DNA of 64,000 nt from Arsenophonus sp052401645. Lineage in GTDB: Bacteria; Pseudomonadota; Gammaproteobacteria; Enterobacterales; Enterobacteriaceae. Both the position numbers and the translations under genes were made by a program. Below the pieces are notes generated by a model. It was not told the origin of the DNA. It saw only the letters and a list, made by a program, of their open reading frames with translations, and did no database searches. Location of the stretch: positions 496,001 to 560,000 of the forward strand of contig CP198939.1 of the NCBI GenBank assembly GCA_052401645.1. Direction: 5' to 3'. Every line of letters begins with the position of its first letter. Position 1 is the first letter of the stretch. Below, in pieces: positions 53,254 through 64,000 of the stretch.

Positions 53254-54015
53254 ATGAATAATAATTTTAAACATCTTTATATTAATTTTTTAATGTTAGT
53301 TGGAATGGTTATTCCAGTAGTAACTATTGCTCAATCTCAAATTGTTAATATTAGTTCAGATTCGACAAGTAATCTTCTCATTCAAATTGAAACAGCAGTT
53401 AATTCTCATGGGCAATTATTATATCAGATTCAAAGACAGTTATTGGATGCTCAACGTGATATTGATATATTACGAGGTCAAATTCAAGAAAATCAATATC
53501 AATTAAAACAGGTTATTAAAGAACAAAAAGATCTTAATATTTACTTAAATTCATTTATGACTAATTCAAATAAAGTGAATGTAAATATTAATAATAATAA
53601 TAAAAACAATTCTATTTCTACCATTAAATCCACAAATGAAAAAGTTGAATATGATACAGCTATTGCCCTTGCTATAAATAGCAAATCTAAACAACAGATT
53701 ATACGAGCAATTAGTTTTTTTCAGAACTTTATCAAAACTTATCCTAAATCTAGTTATCAATCAAATGCTATTTATTGGCTCGGTCAATTAAATTATAATA
53801 ATGGAAATAAAAATGATGCTGCTTTTTATTTTGCTACAGTTGTTAAAAATTATCCTAATTCGTCAAAAGTATCAGAGTCATTTTATAAGATAGGACTATT
53901 AATGCAAGAAAGTGGAGAAAATGAGAAGGCTCGTGCAGTTTATCAACGAATAATTAAAATGTATCCTGGTAGTCTAAGTGCACAATTAGCAAAAAAAAAA
54001 TTAGTATCACTTTAA
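53254..54015 (+). CDS. cpoB: Cell-division coordinator CpoB (YbgF)
   Basis: Periplasmic protein that links peptidoglycan synthesis to Tol-driven outer-membrane constriction. It is 253 aa against 263 in E. coli. The signal peptide ends TIA before Q27. An N-terminal trimerising coiled coil spans about 45-90 (RDIDILRGQIQENQYQLKQV), followed by an Asn-rich linker (about 110-125) and three TPR-like repeats from about 128 (YPKSSYQSNAIYWLGQLNY and similar). It closes the tol-pal operon, as in E. coli. The Asn/Lys enrichment of the linker reflects A+T bias. Confidence 0.96.
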   Translation: MNNNFKHLYINFLMLVGMVIPVVTIAQSQIVNISSDSTSNLLIQIETAVNSHGQLLYQIQRQLLDAQRDIDILRGQIQENQYQLKQVIKEQKDLNIYLNSFMTNSNKVNVNINNNNKNNSISTIKSTNEKVEYDTAIALAINSKSKQQIIRAISFFQNFIKTYPKSSYQSNAIYWLGQLNYNNGNKNDAAFYFATVVKNYPNSSKVSESFYKIGLLMQESGENEKARAVYQRIIKMYPGSLSAQLAKKKLVSL

Positions 54016-56132
54016 TAAGTAAATATGCGAAACACATATTACTCCTTAAGTTTAAACAATATATTTTAAATAATTCATTTAAATCATTTCAGTAAAAATA
54101 ATTTTACTTTTATTAAAAATAATAAATAAAATATTATAGATTTATAATTTTGAATAATTTCAAAAAGATAATTATCTCATTGTTCTTATAATAATATTAA
54201 TTAATTTATGAAAATGTGAAAACATATTTTATTTATTATAAATATTTTATTAATTATTATTTTTCTACTTATTATAGTAAAATTATTTACATGAATCTAG
54301 AATCATTATATTTGAATATTTTAATTTAATTTAAACTTTAAAAAATAAAATATATTAAATTAAGATAATTTAAAGAAATAAGATATCTATAATTTATTTA
54401 AAAAATTTAGATTTATTTACTAAAATTTAATAATGAATATTATTATATGGCAACTAATTATTAGTTCTGTTTAGAAAACAGAAATAATAAAATATTAGAC
54501 ATTGTATTTTATTACAATAATTAGAGATAATAATAGAAAAAAACTGAAAGAAGATTTCAATTTATTATAGATCAATAAAATTAAAGCAATGTAGATTTTG
54601 TTAATATAAATACGATTTTTTGATAAGAAAGATTATTTATTATAAAATAAAAATAATATTTTTTAAGATTAAAATCTTAAATAGAAAGATTATGATATAA
54701 TGTAATTATGATCGCTATAATTAGGTCTTTAAATTTAATAATTTATTAAATTTTTCTTTATAAAAAAAGCTTATAGTAATTCTTGATTCTTATCAAAGAT
54801 AAATATCTTTTAATTAAAAAAATAAAATATTTAAAATTTAAGTAAATCTCATTTTGGTATATATTTCAATTGTTTATAAAAGATGAATAAAGCTAATTGA
54901 TTAACAATCATATAATATTGCTTGTGTATCACTAACTAGTTAAACTAAAAATAGTTTTTCTTATTGATCTAATATTCTTTAAAAAATCAAGTTATGTGAC
55001 TTCATTCTGTTTAATACAGCTTAAACTACTATTTCCTATTTTGAAAATAATTCAAGTAAAATTCAATATTTTCTTGAAAATATTTCTATTTATTTTCCTA
55101 TTATTTCCATTATTCAAATGATACACCAATTTAATTAATTTATAAAAGTATAAGTTTTTATAAGATATTTATCTGGAATATTATTGATATTAATTTTTAA
55201 TTAAAAATTAAGTGCTATCAGTTATTTAACTATAATGATATTATAAAATTATATATGATATTCTATTTGTATTTTTATGATAGTTATAAAAATAGTATTA
55301 ATTATAATTAGAGCAGTTATTTAGTTTATATAACACAATATTTAAATCAATTAATTTAAATATAAATGATGATTTTATAATAAATAAATATTTATTTATA
55401 ATAATTATTTATAGATTTTTACTAATTTTTTATCAATTATTTAAGCTAATCTATCTTTAATGTTAATGATTAGTATTTTATTTTTTTAATTTTGTACTGG
55501 AATAGTATCATGTATATGTATTTCTATAATATTGATATTTTAACAATAATTTAAGTACATAAATCTGAATTAATATATAGAGTATAACTAATATGTTATT
55601 ATTTATGATAATCACTAATAATTATTATTATTGATTTATTAATTAAATGTTAAGTATATATATTAAATTATTAGACTTTATTATATTTAGATTACTTAAT
55701 GATGATTAAAACTAATTAATTAAATTAAAGTTTTATCTTTTCAAATAAATTAATTATCCTTTAGTTAATTAATTTATTAGATTAATAATTATTTTATTAA
55801 ATGATTTAGTTATAATTATTGATATAGATACTTAGTTATCACTTATATTGTGCTAAAATTTTAATAATTTGTATTGCTGAATATAAAGTTAATAACTTAA
55901 TAGTATTTAGTAGAATAGAAATATACTAAAATAACAAACATATTTCCAATAAAAGATTTTTTATAAAAATAAAATATATAACAGTTCTTGTTAATATTAT
56001 CCTTCATCTCTGAATTTATTATTAATTTAACAATTTTTTATAAAGTACCTACTACTCTTTTAAAAGATAATATTATATGTCATATAATGAACCATTTATT
56101 AATTTAAAGTAATTTGATCTTTTATTCATATA

Positions 56133-56156
56133 ATTATAAGTTAATTAACTTATAAT
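56133..56156. repeat. 24-bp perfect palindrome
   Basis: Positions 56133-56144 and 56145-56156 are exact reverse complements. A length of 24 bp could occur by chance in such A+T-rich DNA. Confidence 0.6.
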
Positions 56157-57220
56157 ACATCATTGCATTTTTAACATTACTATAAAAATATTTATATTTT
56201 AGAATAATATTCATTATTATCACTGATTTTCTATATCACCAACATCATTAATAATAATGATTTAATTTCTGTATATTTATTTTATTTTTCTTATTTTATT
56301 GAAACATAAAATTTTACAATATAAATAAACGTTTTTATTCTAGTTTTATTAACCAATATATAAAGATTATAATTTACTATTAATAATAATTGCATTTTAT
56401 ATAAAATTTTTTTTATAAATAATTTATTTTTTATCTTTATTTTTTCCATTTTAATCTATTCTATCTTTCGTGTAAATAAGTGGGTTATATTAATATGAAC
56501 TTTTTTTTATATGCTATAAATTAAATTAATTTAATAAGTAATAACATTTAGACAATAATTTTTAAAGTAATATTTTTTATATCTTAATATTCTTAATTAA
56601 AAGTATTATCAATATATCTTTTTGATTATTGAATTTTTTAGCATTAATATATAATTGGTTGTGATAAATAAATAATCTATTATTAATTTATAGATTAAAA
56701 AATCAATGAGATTAAAAATTTTTTGATAGCATTAACTAATAATTTATTTAGAAGTTTATATTAAAATATATACTTTATTTAGAATAGTTTATTTTTTATG
56801 TGAAACAGATAATAAAGATAAGACGATGATTAAAAATAGTGAATAATAAAAGAATAATTATTTTTATTTTTACTTAATAACTAATAATATTTATTATAGA
56901 TATTATTAGTTTTAAAAAATCTTTTATTATTAATAACAATATAAAATAACTAATATAATGCTAAATTACTGTTTTTAACACTTATAATATTTTGATGCCT
57001 AAAGTAAATTAAAGTTTTCTAGTAATTATTATTTTATTAAAAAATAGTTAATTTACGATTAAATCTTAATTTAAAATTAAACATTAAATAAATTATATGT
57101 ATAATAAATATTAATGCTATTTAATCAAAAAAAGTCCATATCTATATATGAAATTAAAGTAATAAATAATTTTTATTATTATTTTTATTATTTTCTGTTG
57201 AATTATTAATTCACATATTT

Positions 57221-57252
57221 GATATTAATTTTTATATATAAAAATTAATATC
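57221..57252. repeat. 32-bp perfect palindrome
   Basis: Positions 57221-57236 and 57237-57252 are exact reverse complements without spacer. No gene lies within 800 bp. Confidence 0.8.
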
Positions 57253-58052
57253 TTTATAGTATGTGCTATAACTAATATATTTTTAATATATCTATTGTTA
57301 TATTCGTGAATTTTTATCATTATTTTAATAATATTTATCTTTATAAAAAAAATAAAAAATATTTATTTTTAATAAATTTAATAAGTTTTTTATTTTTAAT
57401 TTAACTACTTTCTAACTAAATTAATTTTTATCTTTCATTTAAAACCAATTTAACTTTATTAAAATATCTAGTTTTATTAACTATAATGTATATATATTTG
57501 TAAATACTCTAAAATAGATGTGATTATTTATATAAATATAATAATCTTATTTTAAAATAAAAGAAAGATTAATATTGCAATAACAATCATTAATAAATAA
57601 AAGTATAATAATTCTACTATAAGTTAAAAATATTTAGAGTTTAAATATTATTTTTTAGAAAAAATTAATTTATTTAAAAGTTGTGATAAATAATTATTTT
57701 AAAATAAAGTAATAATTTTATAATTATTACGATTAATTTTAATTTTAATAATTTCATTATTTTATTAATTTTCTATATAAATAACTTTTATCTAAATATT
57801 ATTTGTTACTATTATATCTATAGTAAATTAAACTAAATATATAATATTTTTTTATTAATTCTTCATAAAATAAAAATATTTTATTTATTAAACATAATTT
57901 AATAAATGTTTAACTATATTAAATAAGTTATAAATTAGTATTTAAATTATTATATAAATAAAATTTATAATTAAACTTAATTCACTACTAGTAAAAAATT
58001 GATATTTAAGTATTTTATTAAAAATAAATAGATTAATATTTAATATTAATAA

Positions 58053-58124
58053 TATCCCCTGTAGGAGTTGAACCTACAACTAGCCCTTAGGAGAGGCTCG
58101 TTATATCCATTTAACTAAGAGGAT
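58053..58124 (-). tRNA. argW: tRNA-Arg(CCU), CCA not encoded
   Basis: 72-nt body with acceptor ATCCTCT/AGGGGAT, anticodon arm AGCCT-CTCCTAA-GGGCT (anticodon CCT, one T-G wobble in the stem) and T arm GTAGG-TTCAACT-CCTAC. It is near identical to E. coli argW, except that the first acceptor pair is A-T instead of G-C. Discriminator A is followed by TTA, so CCA must be added enzymatically. It is divergent from mlaA, the arrangement seen in E. coli. No promoter could be fixed. Confidence 0.96.
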
Positions 58125-58530
58125 ATAAAATATAATTTAATTTATCTAAATATACTGTATATTTCATTATATTGTATTAATTAATATAAAATTATTGATA
58201 CAATTTATTAATTTTAGTATTTTTAAATTTAAATTAAAATTAATTTTATTAAATTACAATAGATTTTATAAAAATATTAATCTTTTTTAATAAATCGCTT
58301 CATAGTATAACTGTGTCGTTATTTAATTTATTTATATATTTTATATTCTATAATTTTAATTATATTAATTATAATTTTTTATTATTTATCTTATTAATGT
58401 ATCATATTATTATGATAATAGATTAAATATTTTATTTTTAAATAAACAATAATTAAATTTTTTTATCAAATAAGAAAAAAGTAATATTAAATATTATTAT
58501 GAATAAATAATTTATATGAGGATTATTTAG
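58125..58530. other. Divergent argW/mlaA intergenic region
   Basis: 406 bp of A+T-rich DNA. The mlaA Shine-Dalgarno GAGGA (58518-58522) is visible; no other element can be supported. Confidence 0.5.
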
Positions 58531-59301
58531 TTGAATAAAAAAATAAGATTTAAAATATGTCGATTATTCGGAATATTTTTTGTTCTATTATTTACTGAAA
58601 GCTGCTCTAATACATTTATAGATAATAAACAACGATCCGATCCATTAGAACAATTTAATAGAAGAATATTTAATTTTAATTACCACATTCTTGATCGCCA
58701 TATAATTAGACCACTTGCAATAGTTTGGCGTGATTATTTACCTATGCCTGTTCGTAATAGTTTATCTAATTTTTTATATAATTTAGAAGAACCCGCTAGT
58801 ATGGTAAATAATTTTCTATGTGGAAATATTTTTCAGGGAATCAAACATTTCAATCGTTTTTTTTTAAATAGTGTTTTTGGTATAGCAGGATTAGTCGATA
58901 TTGCTTCAATGGCTAATCCTAAGCTTGCTAAAGAAGAAACTAATCGTTTTGGTAGTACTTTAGGGTATTATAGGGTTGGATATGGTCCATATATAGTATT
59001 ACCAGGTTACGGTAGTTTTACTTTACGAGAAGATTTTGGTAATTTAGTTGATACAACTTATCCAGTGTTAAGTTATCTTACATTTTGGATGTCAATAGGA
59101 AAATGGTTATTGGAAGGAATTGAAAATAGAGCAATTTTATTAGATTTTACTGAAATTTTACAAAATTCTTCTGATCCATATTTGATAATTATAGAATCTT
59201 ATTTTCAAAATAAAGATTTTAAAGCACAAAGAAACGCATTTAAGCCAATTATTAATTTTAATTCCGCTATAATTGAAGGTAATTTAAATTCTGTTGATTA
59301 G
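58531..59301 (+). CDS. mlaA: Outer-membrane lipid-asymmetry protein MlaA/VacJ (TTG start)
   Basis: Outer-membrane lipoprotein that removes phospholipids from the outer leaflet and hands them to the Mla pathway. It is 256 aa against 251 in E. coli. Conserved segments include RSDPLEQFNRRIFNFN, FFLNSVFGIAGLVDIASM, RFGSTLGYYRVGYGPYIVLP and GSFTLREDFGN. The start is TTG at 58531, with GAGGA 8 nt upstream. The putative acylated cysteine is C25 in LLFTESC; Thr and Glu at -3 and -2 make a poor lipobox, so lipidation is uncertain. No other mla gene is in the window. Confidence 0.96.
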   Translation: MNKKIRFKICRLFGIFFVLLFTESCSNTFIDNKQRSDPLEQFNRRIFNFNYHILDRHIIRPLAIVWRDYLPMPVRNSLSNFLYNLEEPASMVNNFLCGNIFQGIKHFNRFFLNSVFGIAGLVDIASMANPKLAKEETNRFGSTLGYYRVGYGPYIVLPGYGSFTLREDFGNLVDTTYPVLSYLTFWMSIGKWLLEGIENRAILLDFTEILQNSSDPYLIIIESYFQNKDFKAQRNAFKPIINFNSAIIEGNLNSVD

Positions 59302-62300
59302 AAATTAATTTCTATAATTTAATTCAAATGTTAATAAATAAAATAATGTTTTTATGATTTATAATTTTTGATGATAAGATAATTTTAATTTTTTTAAAAA
59401 AATTAAAATGTAATTAATAGTATAATTATTTTGTTAAATATTTTAGTATATTTATACATTATTATTTTATTTTTTTAATATTTATAATTTTACTTATATT
59501 TTAATACGATATTTTATTATTTAATATTTTAAATTGATTTAAAGAAATTACTTAATTAAAATTAATATTTATTTATATCAAATTAATAATTTTTAATTTA
59601 AAATTAATATCCAACTAACTATAAGATTTTATTAGATTAAATTTATAAGCTTTTATAATTTTAAATTATAGATAAGATCAATTTTTTAATTTTATAATAA
59701 ACTATTTCTATGTAAGAAATTTATATGAATATTAATATATTTTATTAAAAATATAATGTTATTAATTTTATTAATTTAATTAATAAAATTAATAATAAGT
59801 GATTTTTAGTTGGTATCAAATTATTATTAAATGTATTGTCACTTACAAAATAGAAATAACTGTTATAATAATAGATATTATCTAAAATTAACTTAAATAA
59901 TATTTCAAATCTTTCATAATTTTATTATTATTTTTTTAATTTTAAATTCTTGAATTTACTTTACTTTATATAGGGTTAAACTATGATTAGTAGATTACTT
60001 AGATAATATTTTATCATATCTATTCTATAGATTTTTAAATATTATATAAATTAAGATTTATTTTATTTTATTATTTTATATCTAAAATATTACCAATAAT
60101 ATATAAGTTAATAATTGCATAGTCTTTTTTTTAAATATCATTATAATTTTGAATGATAGTTAAATTTATAATAATTATTTCTAATAATTCATATAAAATT
60201 TCACTATTATAACTATATAGTCAAACTAATAATTTTTAATTTTTTAAAAAAAATAGTAATTATATTTAAAAATCTTCTTTAGTTATTTTTAAAGTTCGTT
60301 AATTAATACGCCATGTATTTTTTAAATAACTATATATATTATTTAAAAAAAATAAAATAACACTAAAATTTTATCAAATTTAATTTTTAATAAGATTAAA
60401 TTTAAATTAGAAATAAAATTTAATTTTTCTAAAAAAAACATATTGCATTATAAAAATAAATCAAATTTAATATCTGTAAATATATATATTTAATACTTAA
60501 TTTACATTAATTCTTTATTTAAAAAATACAATAAGCGTATTTTATTTTTGATATTGAATATTAATATAATTTTTATTATCTAAATAAATGAAAAAATAAA
60601 CATAATTTATGATAGATTAAAAAATTATTCATATGTTTAAAGTTATCCATTACTACTTATCATAGTAATTAATAATCTATATTTATATATAGATGATTAA
60701 AATCAGCGACTACTTTTCAAATTCAATTATATTTATTAAATAAAAAATACTTTGTTTCACTTAAATTAAATTATTTGATTTAATATATTATCATTATTAA
60801 TGATAGAATGTTTACTTTATTTAGTTTATTTAATCATAAAATATTAAATTTATTTTTTTTATTATTAAGTAGTTAAGGTAAAATAATTATTGAAATACTA
60901 TATTAATAGGATTATACTATTCTAGTTTAAAAATTCAGTTAAAATATTAATTCCAATCTAATTAATAAAAAATGAAAATCTTGCTTATATAGTTTATTTA
61001 TATTTTTATAAAAAATATCTTATTATGGCAATAAAAAAAATAAATAAATATAAAAGCAAAAAATCATTATTAATTCAGTATAATGGTTGTAATTATAGTA
61101 AATATTATTAGATTAATCATGTAAAAACATATAAGTCTTATTTTATAAAATAATAATAAAAATTATTGATAATTTATTAAAGATTTATTATTTAAAAATA
61201 TTTTTTCAATTTTACTAAAAATGAAATGCGTATTTTAACAAATACACAAAAATTCATAAGATCAACATTTTAAATAAAAGAAGAATTATTCATTAGAGTT
61301 ATATAGTGTATATACGATAATAAAAAGAAGATTATAAAAAATTGAATTTTAATTATAATTAACTAAGCATATTAAATTAATGTAAATACATATTTATATA
61401 ATATTCTATATTTAATAGATAACAGATAATATCAATTTAATAATAAAAATTATAAATAATTTAAAAATTTAAGAATTTAAATTATTAATTATAGATTTTT
61501 TAAGATTTGATCTTGAAATATAAAATGTATGATAGAGAGTATAATAGAGCTAATAATAATTATTAATTAATATTTTTTTTATTTTGATAAATCTTTGATT
61601 TATAAAGAAAATATAGAGCTTGATAATAATCTAAATAAATAATTCAATTTTATTAATTTAATGAGATCAATAAAATACAATTAGTTTTAAGTAATTACTT
61701 ATGTTAAGAAACTAAGTTATAAAACAATTACTGATATTTTATCAGTAAAAATATGGTATAATTGGTATCATTATCGTTGATATTCATTTTTATTTAAATT
61801 AAATAATTAGTAACTTACATAATTTAATTAAATATAACTTATCTAAGTTAATTTATTATATTAATAATTTTTTATTACTAAAAGTTTTATTTAGGTTTAT
61901 TAAAAATAAAATTAATTTAAATATAAAAAATATAGTATTCTTTATTAAATAATTTTATGAATGATTTCATTTTCTTTTATAAATTAAGATTATATGAGAA
62001 GATGATATAAATTAATATATTTAAATATTTTAAAAAATAATTAATTATTAATAATATTATGTATTTAAATCTATTTTCTTATTAAATTTAATATTAAATT
62101 CTTTAATTTATTTATTGTGATTTTCTAAAAAATTTTAGTTTTATTAATTTTTTTCTTATTTTTTCTAAAAAAATAAAATAATAACTATAGAGTGTAAAAT
62201 AATATTATTGTTATGATTATGAAATATATATATTTTAGTTAAAATTTATTTTTAATGTAAATCCATGATTTATAATAAATTAATTTATAATTATTTTATG

Positions 62301-62555
62301 TTAATAAATAGCATTAGAAAGATAATATGAATTGTCTTTATTTAATGTTAGTTATTTATTTTGTATTAAACTTCAATGATTATATATAATAAAATTCACT
62401 TATATTTTAATATTTATAATTACTCATATAAAAATATAAAAATCAATATATAATTAATATTAATAAGTAAATAGATAAAAAACTTATTAAAGTATTAAAA
62501 TATTAATAATATAAACGAAAGATTTTTGATCTTCACCAAATCTGCTATATAATTA
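59302..62555. other. 3.25 kb gene-free desert between mlaA and smrB
   Basis: The E. coli genes that lie between smrB and mlaA (including fadL, fadIJ and sixA) are not readable. A perfect inverted repeat with 18-bp arms lies at 59759-59795. Nothing else is identifiable. Confidence 0.7.
59759..59795. repeat. Perfect inverted repeat, 18-bp arms, 1-nt centre
   Basis: Arms 59759-59776 and 59778-59795 are exact reverse complements around a single T. All bases are A or T. Confidence 0.8.
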
Positions 62556-63095
62556 TTAAATATCATTAGTTTCAATTAATATTAATAACGAAGCGCTACC
62601 ACCCCAAATTTTAGGAGCTTGATGAAAAGCAGTGATATTTGGATGTTGAGCAAGCCAAAGAGGAATTTGTTGTTTCAAAATAAATTTTCCATGGCCATGT
62701 ATAATACAAGAACAATGTATATTATTTTTATAGCAAGTTGAGATTAATTCTCCGATTTCTTGTTTAGCTTGTCTCTTTGACAAACCATGTAAATCAAGAA
62801 ATAGTTCTGGTATATAATCACTACGACGTAATTTTTTTAATTCATAATGATTAATATCAGATCGTAAATATCTAGTTGGTCCGTCTGTTTCTAGCGCTGG
62901 TTGATATTCATCTGAAAAAAAATAACTAGTATCCAATTGTTTTGTAATCGTACGTTTTGTAATAAGTTGTGTTTTTCTTGTATGAAGTTTTAATGGTATA
63001 TGATTACCAATATTATGTAATAAAGGTTTAATTCCTATGGTAGCTTCTTTAAAGAGGTTAATTTCATCAGTCATTAATTTAAACTTATTTTTCAT
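62556..63095 (-). CDS. smrB: Ribosome rescue endonuclease SmrB
   Basis: Smr-domain nuclease that cleaves mRNA at collided ribosomes so that tmRNA can rescue them. It is 179 aa against 183 in E. coli. The N-terminal ribosome-binding part is divergent, but YFFSDEYQP is kept. The Smr domain carries DLHGL at 101-105 and HGHGK at 133-137, the catalytic signatures, followed by PLWLAQHPNITAFHQAP. It ends ILIETNDI, a few residues short. AGAG precedes the ATG. Orientation relative to mlaA is as in E. coli; prmB, which is divergent from smrB there, is not seen. Confidence 0.97.
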   Translation of the reverse strand: MKNKFKLMTDEINLFKEATIGIKPLLHNIGNHIPLKLHTRKTQLITKRTITKQLDTSYFFSDEYQPALETDGPTRYLRSDINHYELKKLRRSDYIPELFLDLHGLSKRQAKQEIGELISTCYKNNIHCSCIIHGHGKFILKQQIPLWLAQHPNITAFHQAPKIWGGSASLLILIETNDI

Positions 63096-64000
63096 TATTA
63101 CTCTGTCAATTTAGTTACTTAATTATTTAATGAGTTTATCTTAATTTTTTTATTACTTTCTTTTTAAATAGTAAAATTCATAAACTATATTTTTAGTATT
63201 ATAATCTTAATTAATCTGATTACTATAAAATATCTTAATAATAAGTTGATTTAATATAGAAAATTTAGTTAGTATTAAATTTATTAACATTATATTTTTT
63301 ATAAATTTAAATGAAAGTTTTATTTACAATGATCAATGAAATTAAATACTATCAAAATTTTTTATTTTTTAATAATTTAATTGTTTATCTAAAAAATAAT
63401 CCTTTTATTATTATAAACTATATTTTTGCTAAAATGAAATTTTAAAACTTATATAACTACTCATTTTTTATATTTTATAATTATTAATTTTTTTAATCTC
63501 ATTTTAAATGATTATTATTATATTATTGAAAATAATTATTTGTATTAATGGAATACATTTGAATAAATTTATTCTTCATTCTTTACTTGATTAAAAAATT
63601 TTTTATTTCCAGATATGAATTTTATTCTAAAAGCATATTTTGATATTTTATTCTTATATTAATAAATTATATATATTAAATTATTTGTAATATTATCTAA
63701 TAAAATAGATAATTCTTTATTAAGAATTATTATTCTACTAACTCTATATTATTAGATAATGCTATTAATCCTATTAAAATGATATATTATTTTATGTATC
63801 ATCTTTCATATAAGAATCAAAATTTAAACATATACATAAAAACTTATTAATATTATTAATTTAATTTTTTCAGATTGTTATATATATTAAGTCAATATAT
63901 GATTCATAATAGTTATTATTAATCTTCTTAATAAAGATATTAAGATTTTTTTTAAAAGTTAATATTTAAGATTATCTTAAATATTTTTTTATTAGCTTTA
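63096..64000. other. Gene-free right end of the window
   Basis: E. coli has prmB starting here on the opposite strand. I found no trace of its conserved N-terminus. The 905 bp are A+T rich with stops in all frames; nothing can be annotated. Confidence 0.65.

Larger units (their letters stand above)
54016..58052. other. 4 kb gene-free gap holding a rearrangement junction
   Basis: The genes to the left follow E. coli b0642-b0742; the genes to the right belong near b2331-b2348. The junction must lie here, but no repeat, mobile element or phage gene marks it. Nothing coding is recognisable. Palindromes are present at 56133-56156 and 57221-57252. Confidence 0.65.

Overview
The window is a gammaproteobacterial chromosome segment, almost certainly from an insect-type obligate endosymbiont related to Enterobacterales. 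Every recognisable protein aligns closely to an Escherichia coli protein, largely in the same gene order, but the DNA is extremely A+T rich. About 27 protein genes and 4 tRNAs occupy only about 27 kb of 64 kb (about 42 percent coding by my count). The rest is A+T-rich DNA with stops in all frames. That pattern is a collapsed genome in which most ancestral genes have eroded but their DNA has not yet been deleted. I cannot name the species. I saw no prophage, insertion sequence, CRISPR array or rRNA.

Layout. 1-8348: leuS (cut by the window edge), lnt, corC/ybeX, ybeY and miaB on the minus strand, then ubiF on plus. 8349-18669: a 10 kb desert holding only a tRNA operon, Met(CAU)-Leu(UAG)-Gln(UUG), with a clear sigma70-type promoter. 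18670-31213: glnS, a readable fur pseudogene, fldA and pgm, separated by long deserts. 33453-46029: ybgI, gltA, sdhCDAB and sucABCD, the only dense block. 49206-54015: tolQ-tolR-tolA-tolB-pal-cpoB. 58053-63095: tRNA-Arg(CCU), mlaA and smrB.

From leuS to cpoB the order follows E. coli from b0642 to b0742, with the intervening genes lost in place. These include ybeZ, asnB, the nag genes, seqA, cydAB and ybgC. The argW-mlaA-smrB group belongs to a distant E. coli locus (b2331-b2348), so a rearrangement junction lies between about 54016 and 58052.

The retained genes keep respiratory carbon metabolism (citrate synthase, 2-oxoglutarate dehydrogenase E1/E2, succinyl-CoA ligase, succinate dehydrogenase, one ubiquinone hydroxylase). 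They also keep a Gram-negative envelope (Lnt, Tol-Pal, MlaA) and translation and tRNA functions (LeuRS, GlnRS, MiaB, YbeY, SmrB), plus flavodoxin, a likely electron donor for MiaB. The most notable signals beyond genes are the fur pseudogene, several unusually long perfect palindromes in the deserts, loss of encoded CCA from three of four tRNAs, a shifted sucC stop codon, and non-ATG starts for several genes. I found no convincing new multi-gene system.
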